Shown piece after piece: positions 8,936 through 17,472 of a stretch of 64,000 nt of DNA (its first letter is position 1; each line of letters opens with the position of its first letter). The stretch is from Bacillus niameyensis (GTDB lineage Bacteria > Bacillota > Bacilli > Bacillales > Bacillaceae_C): positions 779,647 through 843,646 of the forward strand of contig NZ_LN831197.1 of NCBI RefSeq assembly GCF_001375535.1. Direction: 5' to 3'. Made by a program: the position numbers and the translations under genes. A model generated the notes under the pieces. It saw nothing but the letters and a program-made list of their open reading frames with translations. It searched no databases and had not been told where the DNA came from.

Positions 8936-8956
8936 AATATCAAATTACAAAGAAGA

Positions 8957-8996
8957 GAAGAGGGGATTCACTCGAGTTTAGTGAGTCCCTCTCTTT
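8957..8996. terminator. Bidirectional terminator
   Basis: GGGATTCACT and AGTGAGTCCC, extended by AGAG/CTCT, form a hairpin between the convergent permease and lipoprotein genes. T-rich sequence follows on the plus strand (CTTTATT). Confidence 0.75.
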
Positions 8997-8997
8997 A

Positions 8998-9885
8998 TTA
9001 GCCTCTCGTATTTCTTCTCTTAAAGAACATATAGATGACCAACACTATGACAAGGAACAGCATAATCACCGGCAAATTTCCTATAAGAAATACAACTAGA
9101 CCCGATCCTGCAGCAAGAAGAAAGTTTGTACTAGCTGCAAATTGCTTTTTCACTTTTTCCCAAGTGTTCAAATTTTTGCTGTCAATTTCTGGTATACGAT
9201 CTTCGTAGAGAACAATTGTGATCGTCGAAAAGGAAGTTTGATTCTCTAAATACTTCATTTTCCCAACAATCACTTCAATTTCTTCTTGAACTTTCGATAA
9301 ATCATTGGATATTTTCAATAAATCTTCTGTTTTTTTCGCACTGTCCATAAAATCAAGCAAGCGTTCTTCAACTTTGCGCTTTGATTTTAATCTTGATTCT
9401 AAATCAACGTATTGTTCAGTTACATCTTGCCCTGTCACATTCCGTTCCAGAACATTCGCTGCCTCTGCTTCAGTATCATTCAAAAATACTTGGAAATGAT
9501 TTTCCGGTATCCTAATAACAAGTTCCCCGGTTCTGCTCGATTCGTGATTCCGATAAACATTGGATTCAACGATATAGCCGCCATATTCCTTTACCTTTTT
9601 TTCTATATTGAGCTGGGTTTGATCCAAGTCTTTCACGTTTATCTGTAATTGCGCTTGATGAATAATCATTCGGTCTGATGTTAGTTCATCTGTCTGTTCC
9701 AATGCTTTTTCTTCTACAGCATCATTTTCAACTGCATTATCCATATTCATTTCTGATTCATGTACCATTGCTCCTGAACGTTGATCTTCTGCTTTTTCAT
9801 TAGAGATATCAGTTGAATTATTTGAGCAAGCGGTTAAGAAAATAGCTATAGACAATAAAATAATAAAATGAACAGCACTATTCAT
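8998..9885 (-). CDS. DUF4349 lipoprotein
   Basis: Lipoprotein of 295 residues. The N-terminus is a short type-II signal peptide with lipobox LTAC (Cys20). An acidic linker follows, then the DUF4349 domain (from about residue 75: IIHQAQLQINVKDLDQTQ) with a coiled-coil stretch around residues 155-215. A hydrophobic C-terminal helix (~265-287) ends in KRRNTRG, so the protein is held at the membrane at both ends. Function of DUF4349 proteins is unknown; they are common on the Bacillales cell surface. The ATG at 9885 follows AAAGGGGGG. It is transcribed alone, towards the ABC trio. Confidence 0.82.
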   Translation of the reverse strand: MNSAVHFIILLSIAIFLTACSNNSTDISNEKAEDQRSGAMVHESEMNMDNAVENDAVEEKALEQTDELTSDRMIIHQAQLQINVKDLDQTQLNIEKKVKEYGGYIVESNVYRNHESSRTGELVIRIPENHFQVFLNDTEAEAANVLERNVTGQDVTEQYVDLESRLKSKRKVEERLLDFMDSAKKTEDLLKISNDLSKVQEEIEVIVGKMKYLENQTSFSTITIVLYEDRIPEIDSKNLNTWEKVKKQFAASTNFLLAAGSGLVVFLIGNLPVIMLFLVIVLVIYMFFKRRNTRG

Positions 9886-10084
9886 AAAACCCCCCCTTTA
9901 TAGCTATGACGATATTTATTAAAAAAGGTTACAGAGTAGAACAGATACTAACTTAATATTGGACTAAATTTGAGCTATCAATGATGCTAAGTAGGAATTT
10001 TTTTAAATAACCTTTATAAAAATGAATCTTTTTGTGATTCCAAACAGTATATATATTATTATAGTAAGTAGGAGGGTGCATTTT

Positions 10085-10771
10085 ATGAGTATATTGAAGA
10101 GATTTAAAGACATTATGGCAAGTAATATTAATGCCTTATTAGACAAAGCAGAAAACCCGGAGAAAATGATTGACCAATACATGAGGAATTTAAGCAGCGA
10201 CTTAGGGAAAGTCAAAGCGGAAACTGCCTCTGTTATGGCTGAAGAGCAAAGATCCAAAAGAGCATTAAATGAATGTACAGCTGATATTGAAAAAATGCAG
10301 AATTACGCCATCAAAGCTGTCGAGGGTGGAAACGATGAGGATGCAAGGAAGTTTTTAGAAAAAAAAGCCTCACTAACAGCAAAGCAGGCTGAGCTACAAG
10401 AAGCCTATAGTTTAGCTGCTTCCAACGCCGTTCGCATGAGAGAAATGCATGACAAACTTGTTTCTGATATTGGCGAACTAGAAGCTCGCAGAACAATGAT
10501 TAAGAGCAAAATGGCAGTTGCAAAAACACAAGAAAGATTAAATAAAATTGCCTCTTCTGTTACCGGTGCTAATGACAACCTCTCAGCATTTGGTAGAATG
10601 GAAGAAAAAGTGAATAAAGCTTTAGATACAGCGAATGCGATGGCTGAATTAAATGCCAATCCAAAAGATGACATTGATGACTTAATGTCAAAATACAATA
10701 CTACTTCCAGCCCTGCGGTTGATGATGAATTAGCAGCTCTAAAAGAGCAATTAAGAAATAAAGACGAATAA
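10085..10771 (+). CDS. PspA/IM30-family membrane-stress protein
   Basis: PspA/IM30 (ESCRT-III-like) protein of 228 residues, nearly all coiled coil. The N-terminus MSILKRFKDIMASNINALLD is the amphipathic membrane-binding helix; ENPEKMIDQYMRNL follows as in the family. These proteins polymerise on damaged membranes to keep them tight. Start moved to the ATG at 10085 behind GGAGGG; the frame is open from 10022 but the extra 21 residues are not family-like. It heads a set with zinc-ribbon, TPM and SPFH genes, the order of B. subtilis ydjFGHI, which is SigW-controlled. A weak ECF-like site (TGAATC, 16 bases, CAGTAT at 10023-10050) is visible but far from consensus. Confidence 0.88.
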   Translation: MSILKRFKDIMASNINALLDKAENPEKMIDQYMRNLSSDLGKVKAETASVMAEEQRSKRALNECTADIEKMQNYAIKAVEGGNDEDARKFLEKKASLTAKQAELQEAYSLAASNAVRMREMHDKLVSDIGELEARRTMIKSKMAVAKTQERLNKIASSVTGANDNLSAFGRMEEKVNKALDTANAMAELNANPKDDIDDLMSKYNTTSSPAVDDELAALKEQLRNKDE

Positions 10772-10783
10772 AGTCTTAAAAAT

Positions 10784-10815
10784 AAGCTGTAGCTATTATA
10801 GCTACAGCTTTATTA
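10784..10815 (+). terminator. Intra-operon terminator/attenuator
   Basis: AAGCTGTAGCTA and TAGCTACAGCTT form a perfect 12-bp stem with a 3-nt loop just after the PspA stop, followed by only a short TATT. It probably lets PspA be made in excess over the downstream membrane proteins. Confidence 0.65.
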
Positions 10816-10847
10816 ATGAAGAGTCGCATAAGTGAGGTGGATCATCA

Positions 10848-11876
10848 TTGGTTATTCAATATAAATGTCCTAATTGTGGGGATGATATGGTCTTTGACAG
10901 TGAATCAGGAACACTTTCCTGCGGAAGCTGTGGTCGGCAAGATACAATTGAAAATTTCCCTGATCAACATATTACTACTACATTCTCAGAGGATGAAGCA
11001 AAAGAGTATCATTGTAAAAACTGTGGTGCGGTTATTCTGACAGACGCTGATACAACTGCGACAACTTGCAGTTTTTGCGGAGCGGGTGTCGTCCTTGCTG
11101 ATCGCTTATCAGGAATATTAGCACCGGCAAAGGTTATTCCTTTTACCATTAGTAAGGAAGAAGCAAGGCAGGCTTTCCGTACTTGGTGTAAAAAAGGCCT
11201 TCTAACACCGAAGAAATTTATGGAGGCTAACCGAATTAAAGGTATAACAGGAATGTACGTTCCGTTTTGGCTTTATGATTTAAATAGTAAAGTTCAAGTA
11301 CATGCTACTGGAACAAAAGTGAGAGAATATACTAGGGGCGACTATATATATACAGAAACGAAATATTACGACGTCTATAGAAATATTAACCTCGACTATC
11401 ATAAAGTCCCTGTTGATGCTTCGGAAAAAATGAATGACAAAATCATGGATCGATTGGAACCATACAATTACGCTGAATTAAAAGATTTTAAAACTCCATA
11501 TTTAGCAGGATATATTGCTGAAAAGTATAATTATGACGATAAAGAACTTCTACCACGCGTTAAATCTAAGGTTAGTGGGTTTGTTGAATCTTATATTAGT
11601 TCCACTATGGGCGGATATTCCTCTGTTAGTTATCAATCCAAACAGATCGATACGAAAAAGAAGCACAGTGATTATGTTCTCTTTCCAATTTGGATGTTTT
11701 ACTATGATTACAACAAAGAGGAACATATTTTCGCAATGAATGGTCAAACAGGAAAAATCGTTGGCAAACCTCCGCTAAGTTATGCAAAGGCAGCGGGATG
11801 GTTTAGTGGAATTGCAGGGTCTACTTTCATAACTCTTAAAATTATTTCGTTCATAATGGGAGGCGGTTTTTGGTGA
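10848..11876 (+). CDS. ydjG: Double zinc-ribbon protein with C-terminal anchor (YdjG-like)
   Basis: Protein of 342 residues. Two zinc ribbons lie at the N-terminus: CPNCG...CGSCG (residues ~6-27) and CKNCG...CSFCG (~51-73). A long central domain rich in beta strands follows (GMYVPFWLYDLNSKVQVHA). A hydrophobic helix near the C-terminus (SGIAGSTFITLKIISFIMGG) suggests a membrane anchor. The start is the TTG at 10848 behind GAGGTGG. It corresponds in position and features to B. subtilis YdjG. Role is probably an adaptor of the PspA membrane-stress system; this is inferred from context. Confidence 0.75.
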   Translation: MVIQYKCPNCGDDMVFDSESGTLSCGSCGRQDTIENFPDQHITTTFSEDEAKEYHCKNCGAVILTDADTTATTCSFCGAGVVLADRLSGILAPAKVIPFTISKEEARQAFRTWCKKGLLTPKKFMEANRIKGITGMYVPFWLYDLNSKVQVHATGTKVREYTRGDYIYTETKYYDVYRNINLDYHKVPVDASEKMNDKIMDRLEPYNYAELKDFKTPYLAGYIAEKYNYDDKELLPRVKSKVSGFVESYISSTMGGYSSVSYQSKQIDTKKKHSDYVLFPIWMFYYDYNKEEHIFAMNGQTGKIVGKPPLSYAKAAGWFSGIAGSTFITLKIISFIMGGGFW

Positions 11877-12673
11877 GAAGAAATCATTTAATAAAACTAA
11901 CGATCGCCATTATAACCGTACTCTTCGTTTTTCCTATTTTCTTTATCAATAATGTAAATGCTTCTGCAACTTCCAAACAAAGAATCTATGATTATGCTGG
12001 TTTATTAAATCAAAATGAAATCGATCAACTTGAGGCAATGGCAGAGGAGTATAGTATTAAAAGAGAAACAGACTTTATATTTTTAACTACAAAGAATGAA
12101 GAAAAACAAGATGTTAAAAAGATTATGGGTGATTTCTATGATGAGCAAGGTCTTGGATATGACAAGAATCATGGAAATACAGCGATATTAACGGTTGATA
12201 TGTATAACAGAGAGATCCAATTAGGTGGTTTTTACAAAGCTGAGACTTATTTAGATGACCATCGGCTTGATTTAATTCGAGAAAAAATCACTCCTGATAT
12301 GTCTGCAGGAAATTATGCGAAAGCTTTCGAATCGTTTATAAAAACAGCAGATGAATATATGGATATTAGACCCGGGGTTGACCCTAATAATATTCTTTTT
12401 CAATTTTGGTTTCAGCTAGCAGCATCCGTTGGTTTAGGTGGGATCGTTGTTTTGATAATGGCCTATAATTCCGGGGGAAAAGTAACGATCAATAATAAAA
12501 CATATGAAAATCTTGAAACTTCTAAAGTTCTCCAAAGAAAAGACCAGTACATCCGGACCACAACAACGAAACGGAAAAAACCTCAGAGTAATAGTGGTGG
12601 AGGTTCTGGTGGTGGAGGTGGTGGCCGAACAGGTGGCGGTCATTCTTTTAGTGGAAGTCGAGGGAAATTTTAA
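11870..12673 (+). CDS. ydjH: TPM-domain membrane protein (YdjH-like)
   Basis: Protein of 267 residues. An N-terminal signal peptide ends near ...NNVNASATS. The TPM domain follows (residues ~35-165: YDYAGLLNQNEIDQLEAMAE, then GNTAILTVDMYNREIQLGG). A transmembrane helix lies at about residues 182-200, and the tail is Gly-rich with SFSGSRGKF at the end, the usual tail of this family. TPM proteins act outside the membrane; phosphatase activity is reported for plant members. The start is TTG 11870 or GTG 11873 inside the end of the previous gene, behind GGGAGG. Matches YdjH in position. Confidence 0.8.
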   Translation: MVRRNHLIKLTIAIITVLFVFPIFFINNVNASATSKQRIYDYAGLLNQNEIDQLEAMAEEYSIKRETDFIFLTTKNEEKQDVKKIMGDFYDEQGLGYDKNHGNTAILTVDMYNREIQLGGFYKAETYLDDHRLDLIREKITPDMSAGNYAKAFESFIKTADEYMDIRPGVDPNNILFQFWFQLAASVGLGGIVVLIMAYNSGGKVTINNKTYENLETSKVLQRKDQYIRTTTTKRKKPQSNSGGGSGGGGGGRTGGGHSFSGSRGKF

Positions 12674-12706
12674 ATATTTACTAACATTTGAAAAGGATGA
12701 GATTCT

Positions 12707-13687
12707 ATGAGTTTCTTTAGAAATCAATTTGCCAATGTAATCGAATGGGAAGAATTCCGTGACGATATGATTTTCTGGAAATGGAACAACACAGAAATAA
12801 AGAAAGGAAGCAGATTAATTATCCGTCCGGGGCAAGATGCTGTTTTTTTCAATAATGGAAAAATTGAAGGGATTTTTGAAGATGAAGGAGATTATAATAT
12901 TGAATCGCAAATTATTCCCTTTTTATCAACATTAAAAGGCTTTAAATTCGGTTTTAACAGTGGGTTGCGGGTTGAAGTGCTGTTTGTGAACACGAAAGAG
13001 TTTACAGTAAAATGGGGAACAAGGAATGCTATCAATATCCCCACACAACAATTACCCGGCGGAATGCCAATTAGAGCAAATGGTACATTCCAGTTTAAAG
13101 TAAATGATTATATTGCGCTAATTGATAAAATAGTGGGAGTAAAGAATAGTTACTTAGTTGAAGACGTTAAAATCCGCATCACTGCGGTTCTCGATCAATT
13201 GTTAATGAAGTGGATTACAAGAGAAGGTAAAGATATGTTTAATCTCCAAGCAAATGCTTTTGAAATTGCTAAGGGGATAAAAGAAGACCTTGATATGCAA
13301 ATTATTGATAGCGGGATGACGATTACAGGTTTTCAAATTATGAGCTTCAATTATCCGCAAGAAATTCAAGATATGATTACGAAAACAGCATCTCACGGAA
13401 TGATCGGTGATTTGGGCCGTTATCAGCAAGTTTCGATGACGGATGGGATTTCTTCTGGAAAGGTAAAAGGTGGCGGAGCTGCATCTGATATGGCTAGTAT
13501 GATGATGGGAATGGGAGTAGCGAAAGAAATGATGAAAAATATGAGTGAGAGCCAAGATAAGCCAGTACCTCCCAGTTCCGGAAACACATCTGCAAACGAG
13601 AAAGCTAAGCCGAACTTTTGTCCAAATTGTGGAACGAAAACGAGCGGGGGCAACTTCTGTTCTAACTGTGGTCAGAAATTAGTTTAA
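12707..13687 (+). CDS. ydjI: SPFH/virion-core protein with C-terminal zinc ribbon (YdjI-like)
   Basis: SPFH-domain (band-7 like, 'virion core') protein of 326 residues. The N-terminal part (FANVIEWEEFRDDMIFWKWN) and the central SPFH region are conserved in the YdjI family. A Met/Gly-rich segment (~residues 255-275) leads to a C-terminal zinc ribbon FCPNCGTKTSGGNFCSNCG. SPFH proteins organise membrane microdomains, and in B. subtilis YdjI is thought to bring PspA to the membrane. The ATG follows AAAAGGATGAG, and the operon ends at a hairpin at 13697. Gene order PspA-YdjG-YdjH-YdjI is complete here. Confidence 0.85.
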   Translation: MSFFRNQFANVIEWEEFRDDMIFWKWNNTEIKKGSRLIIRPGQDAVFFNNGKIEGIFEDEGDYNIESQIIPFLSTLKGFKFGFNSGLRVEVLFVNTKEFTVKWGTRNAINIPTQQLPGGMPIRANGTFQFKVNDYIALIDKIVGVKNSYLVEDVKIRITAVLDQLLMKWITREGKDMFNLQANAFEIAKGIKEDLDMQIIDSGMTITGFQIMSFNYPQEIQDMITKTASHGMIGDLGRYQQVSMTDGISSGKVKGGGAASDMASMMMGMGVAKEMMKNMSESQDKPVPPSSGNTSANEKAKPNFCPNCGTKTSGGNFCSNCGQKLV

Positions 13688-13696
13688 GATCTTCGC

Positions 13697-13743
13697 AATA
13701 GGCTTTCATTTCATCTTGAACGATGGATTGAAAGCTTATTTTT
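13697..13743 (+). terminator. Terminator of the ydjFGHI-like operon
   Basis: AATAGGCTTTCA and TGAAAGCTTATT pair with one mismatch, followed by TTTT; it begins ten bases after the SPFH stop. Confidence 0.7.
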
Positions 13744-13868
13744 GTAAATCCACTCCGTTTGAAACAATTAATGATTCTCATTCAGTCAAGACTAGTTTAT
13801 TATAGTAATATGTGTTGTAAACGATTAGAAAAATTTGTTACGATGAGTCCTAATAAAGGGGTATACAA

Positions 13869-15035
13869 ATGTCTGAGGAAAATATTACGCGAATAGTTGA
13901 AAATGGGAAAGAATACATATTGATTGGCACTGCCCACGTTTCACGTAGCAGTGCAGAACTAGTGAAAGAAGTGATTGATCAGGAAAAGCCTGATACCGTT
14001 TGTGTTGAATTGGATGAAGCTCGTTATAAATCCATTACAGAAGGCAGTAAATGGAAAGATATGGATATTTTCCAAGTGATTAAAGAAAAGAAGGCCTCCT
14101 TACTATTAATGAATTTAGCGATCTCTTCATTTCAAAAGAGAATGGCAGAACAATTTAATATTAAACCTGGCCAAGAAATGATCCAAGGCATTGAATCAGC
14201 TAAAGAAATAGATGCTAATTTAGTTCTTGCAGATCGTAATATCCAAGTAACGTTTTCAAGAATTTGGGGGAATTTGGGGCTTAAAGGGAAATCAATGTTA
14301 CTGACCCAAGTCATTTTTGGTATCTTTAGTCGAGAAACTATTTCCGAAGAAGAACTGGAAAAAATGAAATCACAGGACATGATTGACTCCATGCTTCAGG
14401 AATTTACAGAAAGCTTTCCAAAATTGAAAACGCCTTTAATTGATGAACGTGATCAGTACCTTGCACAAAAAATAAAAGATGCTCCGGGTAAAAAAATTGT
14501 CGCTGTATTAGGCGCTGCTCATGTCCCAGGGATTACAAATGAAATCAAAAAAGAACATGATTTGCGTGCATTATCTCAAGTGCCAGCAAAATCAAAATGG
14601 CCGAAAATAATCGGGTGGACCATTCCGGTCTTTATTATCGCTTTGATCGCTTATACGTTTATTGCTAACCCATCAACAGGACTTCAACAAACGCTCAGTT
14701 GGTTTTTGTGGAATGGTTCATTATCAGCGATTGGTACTGCGTTGGCTTTTGGACATCCTTTAGCTATTTTAACAGCCTTCATTGCTGCTCCCATTACATC
14801 ATTGACTCCCTTACTTGCTGCGGGGTGGTTTGCAGGATTTGTACAAGCCTATTTGCGTAGACCAAGTGTACGTGATTTCCAGACACTTTCGGAAGATGTT
14901 TTTCATTTTAAGGGCTTTTGGCAAAATAAGGTTACAAGAGCGCTATTAGTAATAATACTTGCAAATATAGGAAGTTCCATCGGTACCTTTATCGGTGGTG
15001 CAGATGTTGTCCGCTTATTTTTTAAACATTTCTAG
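13869..15035 (+). CDS. TraB-family membrane protein
   Basis: TraB/PrgY-type protein of 388 residues. The N-terminal domain has the family signature GTAHVSRSSAELV (residues ~18-30) and CVELDEARY (45-53), and GAAHVPGI near residue 218; these are the conserved His/Glu sites of the erythromycin-esterase/GumN-TraB fold. The C-terminal third has about four membrane spans (from residue ~247). The type member in Enterococcus sequesters or degrades peptide pheromone. In bacilli without such plasmids the role is unknown. It follows the membrane-stress operon but has its own upstream region and terminator. The ATG follows AAAGGGG. Confidence 0.85.
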   Translation: MSEENITRIVENGKEYILIGTAHVSRSSAELVKEVIDQEKPDTVCVELDEARYKSITEGSKWKDMDIFQVIKEKKASLLLMNLAISSFQKRMAEQFNIKPGQEMIQGIESAKEIDANLVLADRNIQVTFSRIWGNLGLKGKSMLLTQVIFGIFSRETISEEELEKMKSQDMIDSMLQEFTESFPKLKTPLIDERDQYLAQKIKDAPGKKIVAVLGAAHVPGITNEIKKEHDLRALSQVPAKSKWPKIIGWTIPVFIIALIAYTFIANPSTGLQQTLSWFLWNGSLSAIGTALAFGHPLAILTAFIAAPITSLTPLLAAGWFAGFVQAYLRRPSVRDFQTLSEDVFHFKGFWQNKVTRALLVIILANIGSSIGTFIGGADVVRLFFKHF

Positions 15036-15059
15036 CAACTTGATGAATTAGGAATTCAG

Positions 15060-15096
15060 ACCTACTCGGGCAATACAAGACCGAGTGGGTTTTTCT
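15060..15096 (+). terminator. Terminator after TraB gene
   Basis: ACCTACTCGG and CCGAGTGGGT pair with one mismatch in the stem, followed by TTTTTCTT. Confidence 0.85.
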
Positions 15097-15126
15097 TAAT
15101 GAGTAGGGAGGAAGGGGTGCTTATTT

Positions 15127-15945
15127 ATGAAACCTGTTCTTGAAGCCGTGAACGTAAGTAAAATAATTGATGGACGTACGATACTAAAAGATATTTCTTT
15201 ATTAATTAAAGAAAACCAAGCGATTGCGATCCAAGGGAAAAACGGTTCTGGTAAAAGTACATTACTAAAACTATTTGCAGGAATTTACGAACCAACAACT
15301 GGAAAGGTTGAAAGATCGCAAACGAAAATCGGCTATGTACCAGAACATTTCCCTGAGAATTTACCTTTCAGAGTAATAGATTACCTATCTCTTGTCACAT
15401 CGTTTCAGATACATTCAAAACAAAAAGTAGAACAAAGCATGAAAAGATATATCGATTTACTCGAGATCAATCCTTTTTTAAATGTCCCATTAAAACAATG
15501 TTCAAAAGGAACAAAGCAAAAGGTTGGACTTATACAAGCACTTCTTAGAGAACCATCTATCTTGTTTTTAGATGAACCATTAACTGGTTTAGATGTTGCT
15601 ACACAATCCAATCTTCAACAGCTTTTGGAAACTTTGAAAAAGGAAATGGTCATTATTTTTACGACTCATGGAGAAGAGTTAGTTGATCAATTGGCTGATC
15701 AATTATTTCTGCTAGAGGGACAGACAATTTCAAACTTTGAAAAGAAAGTTTTTATCAATAAAAAGCGAATTAAAATCAAATATAAAAATGAAGAAACAAT
15801 AAGTAACCATAATTTGCTTTATCATGACCCAGATGAAAAAATTGCCTTACTCACTATAGATCCATTCCATAGTGACGAGTTATTATTAGAGTTTTTGCAG
15901 AAGGGGTGTTCCATTCTGGAAGTTAGGGAGGACGCGGGATCATGA
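15127..15945 (+). CDS. ABC transporter ATP-binding protein
   Basis: ABC ATPase of 272 residues: Walker A GKNGSGKST, signature CSKGTKQKVGL (a variant of LSGGQ), Walker B ILFLDEPLTGLD and the switch His in FTTHGEE. A C-terminal extension of about 65 residues follows. The start ATG is behind GGAGGAAGGGG. The next gene, a small permease, starts within its last codon (ATGA), so they form a two-gene exporter. The spread-out signature is typical of ABC-2 antibiotic or bacteriocin self-protection exporters; the substrate is unknown. Confidence 0.85.
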   Translation: MKPVLEAVNVSKIIDGRTILKDISLLIKENQAIAIQGKNGSGKSTLLKLFAGIYEPTTGKVERSQTKIGYVPEHFPENLPFRVIDYLSLVTSFQIHSKQKVEQSMKRYIDLLEINPFLNVPLKQCSKGTKQKVGLIQALLREPSILFLDEPLTGLDVATQSNLQQLLETLKKEMVIIFTTHGEELVDQLADQLFLLEGQTISNFEKKVFINKKRIKIKYKNEETISNHNLLYHDPDEKIALLTIDPFHSDELLLEFLQKGCSILEVREDAGS

Positions 15946-16646
15946 TTGGCTTCATTCGTTATCAATGTACTCGATATATTCGTTCATTGAAGTTCATTCC
16001 GCCTATAACGATTTTTTTCATATGGAGCATAACTTTTTATACTTATAAAGGAGTACCAACTTTAAGTAGTTATGGTGTCTCAAGCGTCGTCATTTATTTA
16101 ACAATGACATGGATTGGAATGAGTGTGTTTACACTAGAGGAAGAAAATGAAAAACAATTACTATTTACACAGTTGGGAAGCAAATTTCGTTTTCTATTTG
16201 GTAAATGGAGTCTTTGTTTACTAATAGCGATTTTGTTACTAGTTTTTGCTATTTTATATCCGATCATTATTGGTAGTTTCAAGACAGCCATTACGCCTCT
16301 ACATATCGGTCTTTCCATATTCATTCATTTTCTGTTTTCTATTCTCGGTTTAGTAGTAGGATCATTTTTTAGTATAACTACTTTTGGTAGAAAGAAATAT
16401 TCATGGTTGGCTGCTATGCTTATTAATATTCTATCGATTGTATCAGAAGGAATGATTGCAAAAATTGCTTGGTTGAAGTGGATCTTTTTTATCTTACCAC
16501 CCGTCGGCAAGATGATGAATTATTTCAGCAATGAAGATTTTTTCAATGTGGAAATAGGTTTACGATTACTACTCTTATGGGGTATTATCTATACGGTGAT
16601 CGCCTTTACTGTTGTTACAAAAATGTTTATAAAAGCAGAGAGATAA
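15942..16646 (+). CDS. ABC-2 type permease (partner of 15127 ATPase)
   Basis: Hydrophobic protein of 234 residues with about six spans and short loops, including TLEEENEKQLLFTQLGSKFR between spans 2 and 3. The architecture is that of a small ABC-2 permease. It overlaps the ATPase gene by four bases, so it is the membrane part of that exporter. I do not recognise a named family. The ATG at 15942 follows GGGAGGACG. It ends at 16646 and no strong terminator was seen before the ZTP riboswitch promoter. Confidence 0.75.
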   Translation: MIGFIRYQCTRYIRSLKFIPPITIFFIWSITFYTYKGVPTLSSYGVSSVVIYLTMTWIGMSVFTLEEENEKQLLFTQLGSKFRFLFGKWSLCLLIAILLLVFAILYPIIIGSFKTAITPLHIGLSIFIHFLFSILGLVVGSFFSITTFGRKKYSWLAAMLINILSIVSEGMIAKIAWLKWIFFILPPVGKMMNYFSNEDFFNVEIGLRLLLLWGIIYTVIAFTVVTKMFIKAER

Positions 16647-16694
16647 ATCCGAGTCACACTTAGCGAATTAATCAAATAATTTAAATTAAAGGGA

Positions 16695-16723
16695 TTGATA
16701 AAAGAGAACGAATATTTTATACT
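16695..16723 (+). promoter_or_regulatory. SigA promoter of the ZTP-riboswitch operon
   Basis: TTGATA (16695-16700) and TATACT (16718-16723) at exactly 17 bases. Transcription would begin near 16730, just ahead of the aptamer. Confidence 0.7.
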
Positions 16724-16737
16724 TACAATAAATTACA

Positions 16738-16806
16738 AGTATACGTGACTGGCGTAACGTGGAGGACCACGAGGGAGCGTATATTACAGATGCCGTACGC
16801 CTGGGC
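16738..16806 (+). promoter_or_regulatory. ZTP (pfl) riboswitch aptamer
   Basis: The sequence has the parts of the ZMP/ZTP-sensing pfl motif: P1 arms TATACG/CGTATA, GTGACTGGCG after the first arm, P2 hairpin GTGG-AGGA-CCAC, the GGGAGCG segment, and the conserved 3' block GCCGTACGCCTGGGC. GGCG (16751-16754) can pair with CGCC (16798-16801), which is the pseudoknot of this class. A strong terminator starts two bases downstream. The class senses ZMP/ZTP, which rises when 10-formyl-tetrahydrofolate is short, and normally turns on folate or purine genes. Here the controlled genes are a DJ-1/PfpI protein and a VOC protein. Confidence 0.92.
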
Positions 16807-16807
16807 T

Positions 16808-16840
16808 AAGTATTTGATCCATGATCAAATACTTTTTTTA
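16808..16840 (+). terminator. Riboswitch expression-platform terminator
   Basis: AAGTATTTGATC and GATCAAATACTT form a perfect 12-bp stem with a 3-nt loop and a run of seven T. It lies between the ZTP aptamer and the DJ-1/PfpI ribosome binding site, so the switch most likely controls transcription termination. Confidence 0.92.
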
Positions 16841-16869
16841 TTTTCCATTGTAAAGGGAAGTGAAAGGCA

Positions 16870-17472
16870 ATGAGGATAGGGTTCGTATTATTTGACGGCA
16901 TGACAAACATGGATTTTGCTGGATTTTATGAAGCAATTACTTGGCTAGCAATCCTGGAGGCGAAAGAAAATGTAACATGGTCATTTTGTGCTAATAAAGC
17001 GGATGTGACAGATGACCGAGGGCTAAATATGAAAGTAACTGAAGTGCTACCAGATTTAGGGAAATTTGATTTAGTTTTTCTTCCAGGCGGCATATCTACA
17101 AGAATGCTTCGGTATGACGATATGTTCGTGGAATGGATCCAAACCGCTAAGACTGCTACTTATAAGGTTTCCGTTTGTACAGGGGCGCTGTTATTAGGCG
17201 CAGCTGGATTTTTACATGATAAAAGAGCGACTACTAACTCGTCAGCATACGAATTATTAACACCATACTGTGCGGAAGTTATAAAGGCACGGGTTGTAAG
17301 AGATGGCAACATTGTTACTGGGGGAGGCGTTACTTCTTCAATTGACCTAGGTCTGTATATGGTCGAAATGTTAACGAATTCTGAAGTTGCCCGACAGGTG
17401 CAAAATAAACTGGAGTATCCCTATTATCAAGTTGGCAACTTGGGGGATATTTACATGGGGAGGCAGCAATGA
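16870..17472 (+). CDS. DJ-1/PfpI family protein (isonitrile hydratase-like)
   Basis: DJ-1/PfpI superfamily, 200 residues. The nucleophile elbow is SVCTGALLLGAAGFL with Cys103; the oxyanion segment LPGGIST lies at 71-77. The closest subgroup appears to be that of isonitrile hydratase-like proteins (FDGMTNMDFAGFYEAI, with Asp15). The residue after RATT, usually His (TTHW), is Asn here (RATTNSSAYELL). It is the first gene behind a ZTP riboswitch and terminator, so it should be made when ZMP/ZTP accumulates. It overlaps the following VOC gene by four bases. A role in amidotransfer, in glyoxal/aldehyde repair or in folate/purine stress is possible; none is proven. Confidence 0.85.
   Translation: MRIGFVLFDGMTNMDFAGFYEAITWLAILEAKENVTWSFCANKADVTDDRGLNMKVTEVLPDLGKFDLVFLPGGISTRMLRYDDMFVEWIQTAKTATYKVSVCTGALLLGAAGFLHDKRATTNSSAYELLTPYCAEVIKARVVRDGNIVTGGGVTSSIDLGLYMVEMLTNSEVARQVQNKLEYPYYQVGNLGDIYMGRQQ

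Noticed and set aside
10023..10050. SigW promoter before pspA
   Set aside because: Only a weak TGAATC-N16-CAGTAT is visible; too far from TGAAAC...CGTA to list as a feature, although SigW control would fit the B. subtilis operon.
10816..11040. Plus-strand frame of 74 residues overlapping the zinc-ribbon gene start
   Set aside because: It is in another frame of a well-supported gene with two zinc ribbons; no own evidence.
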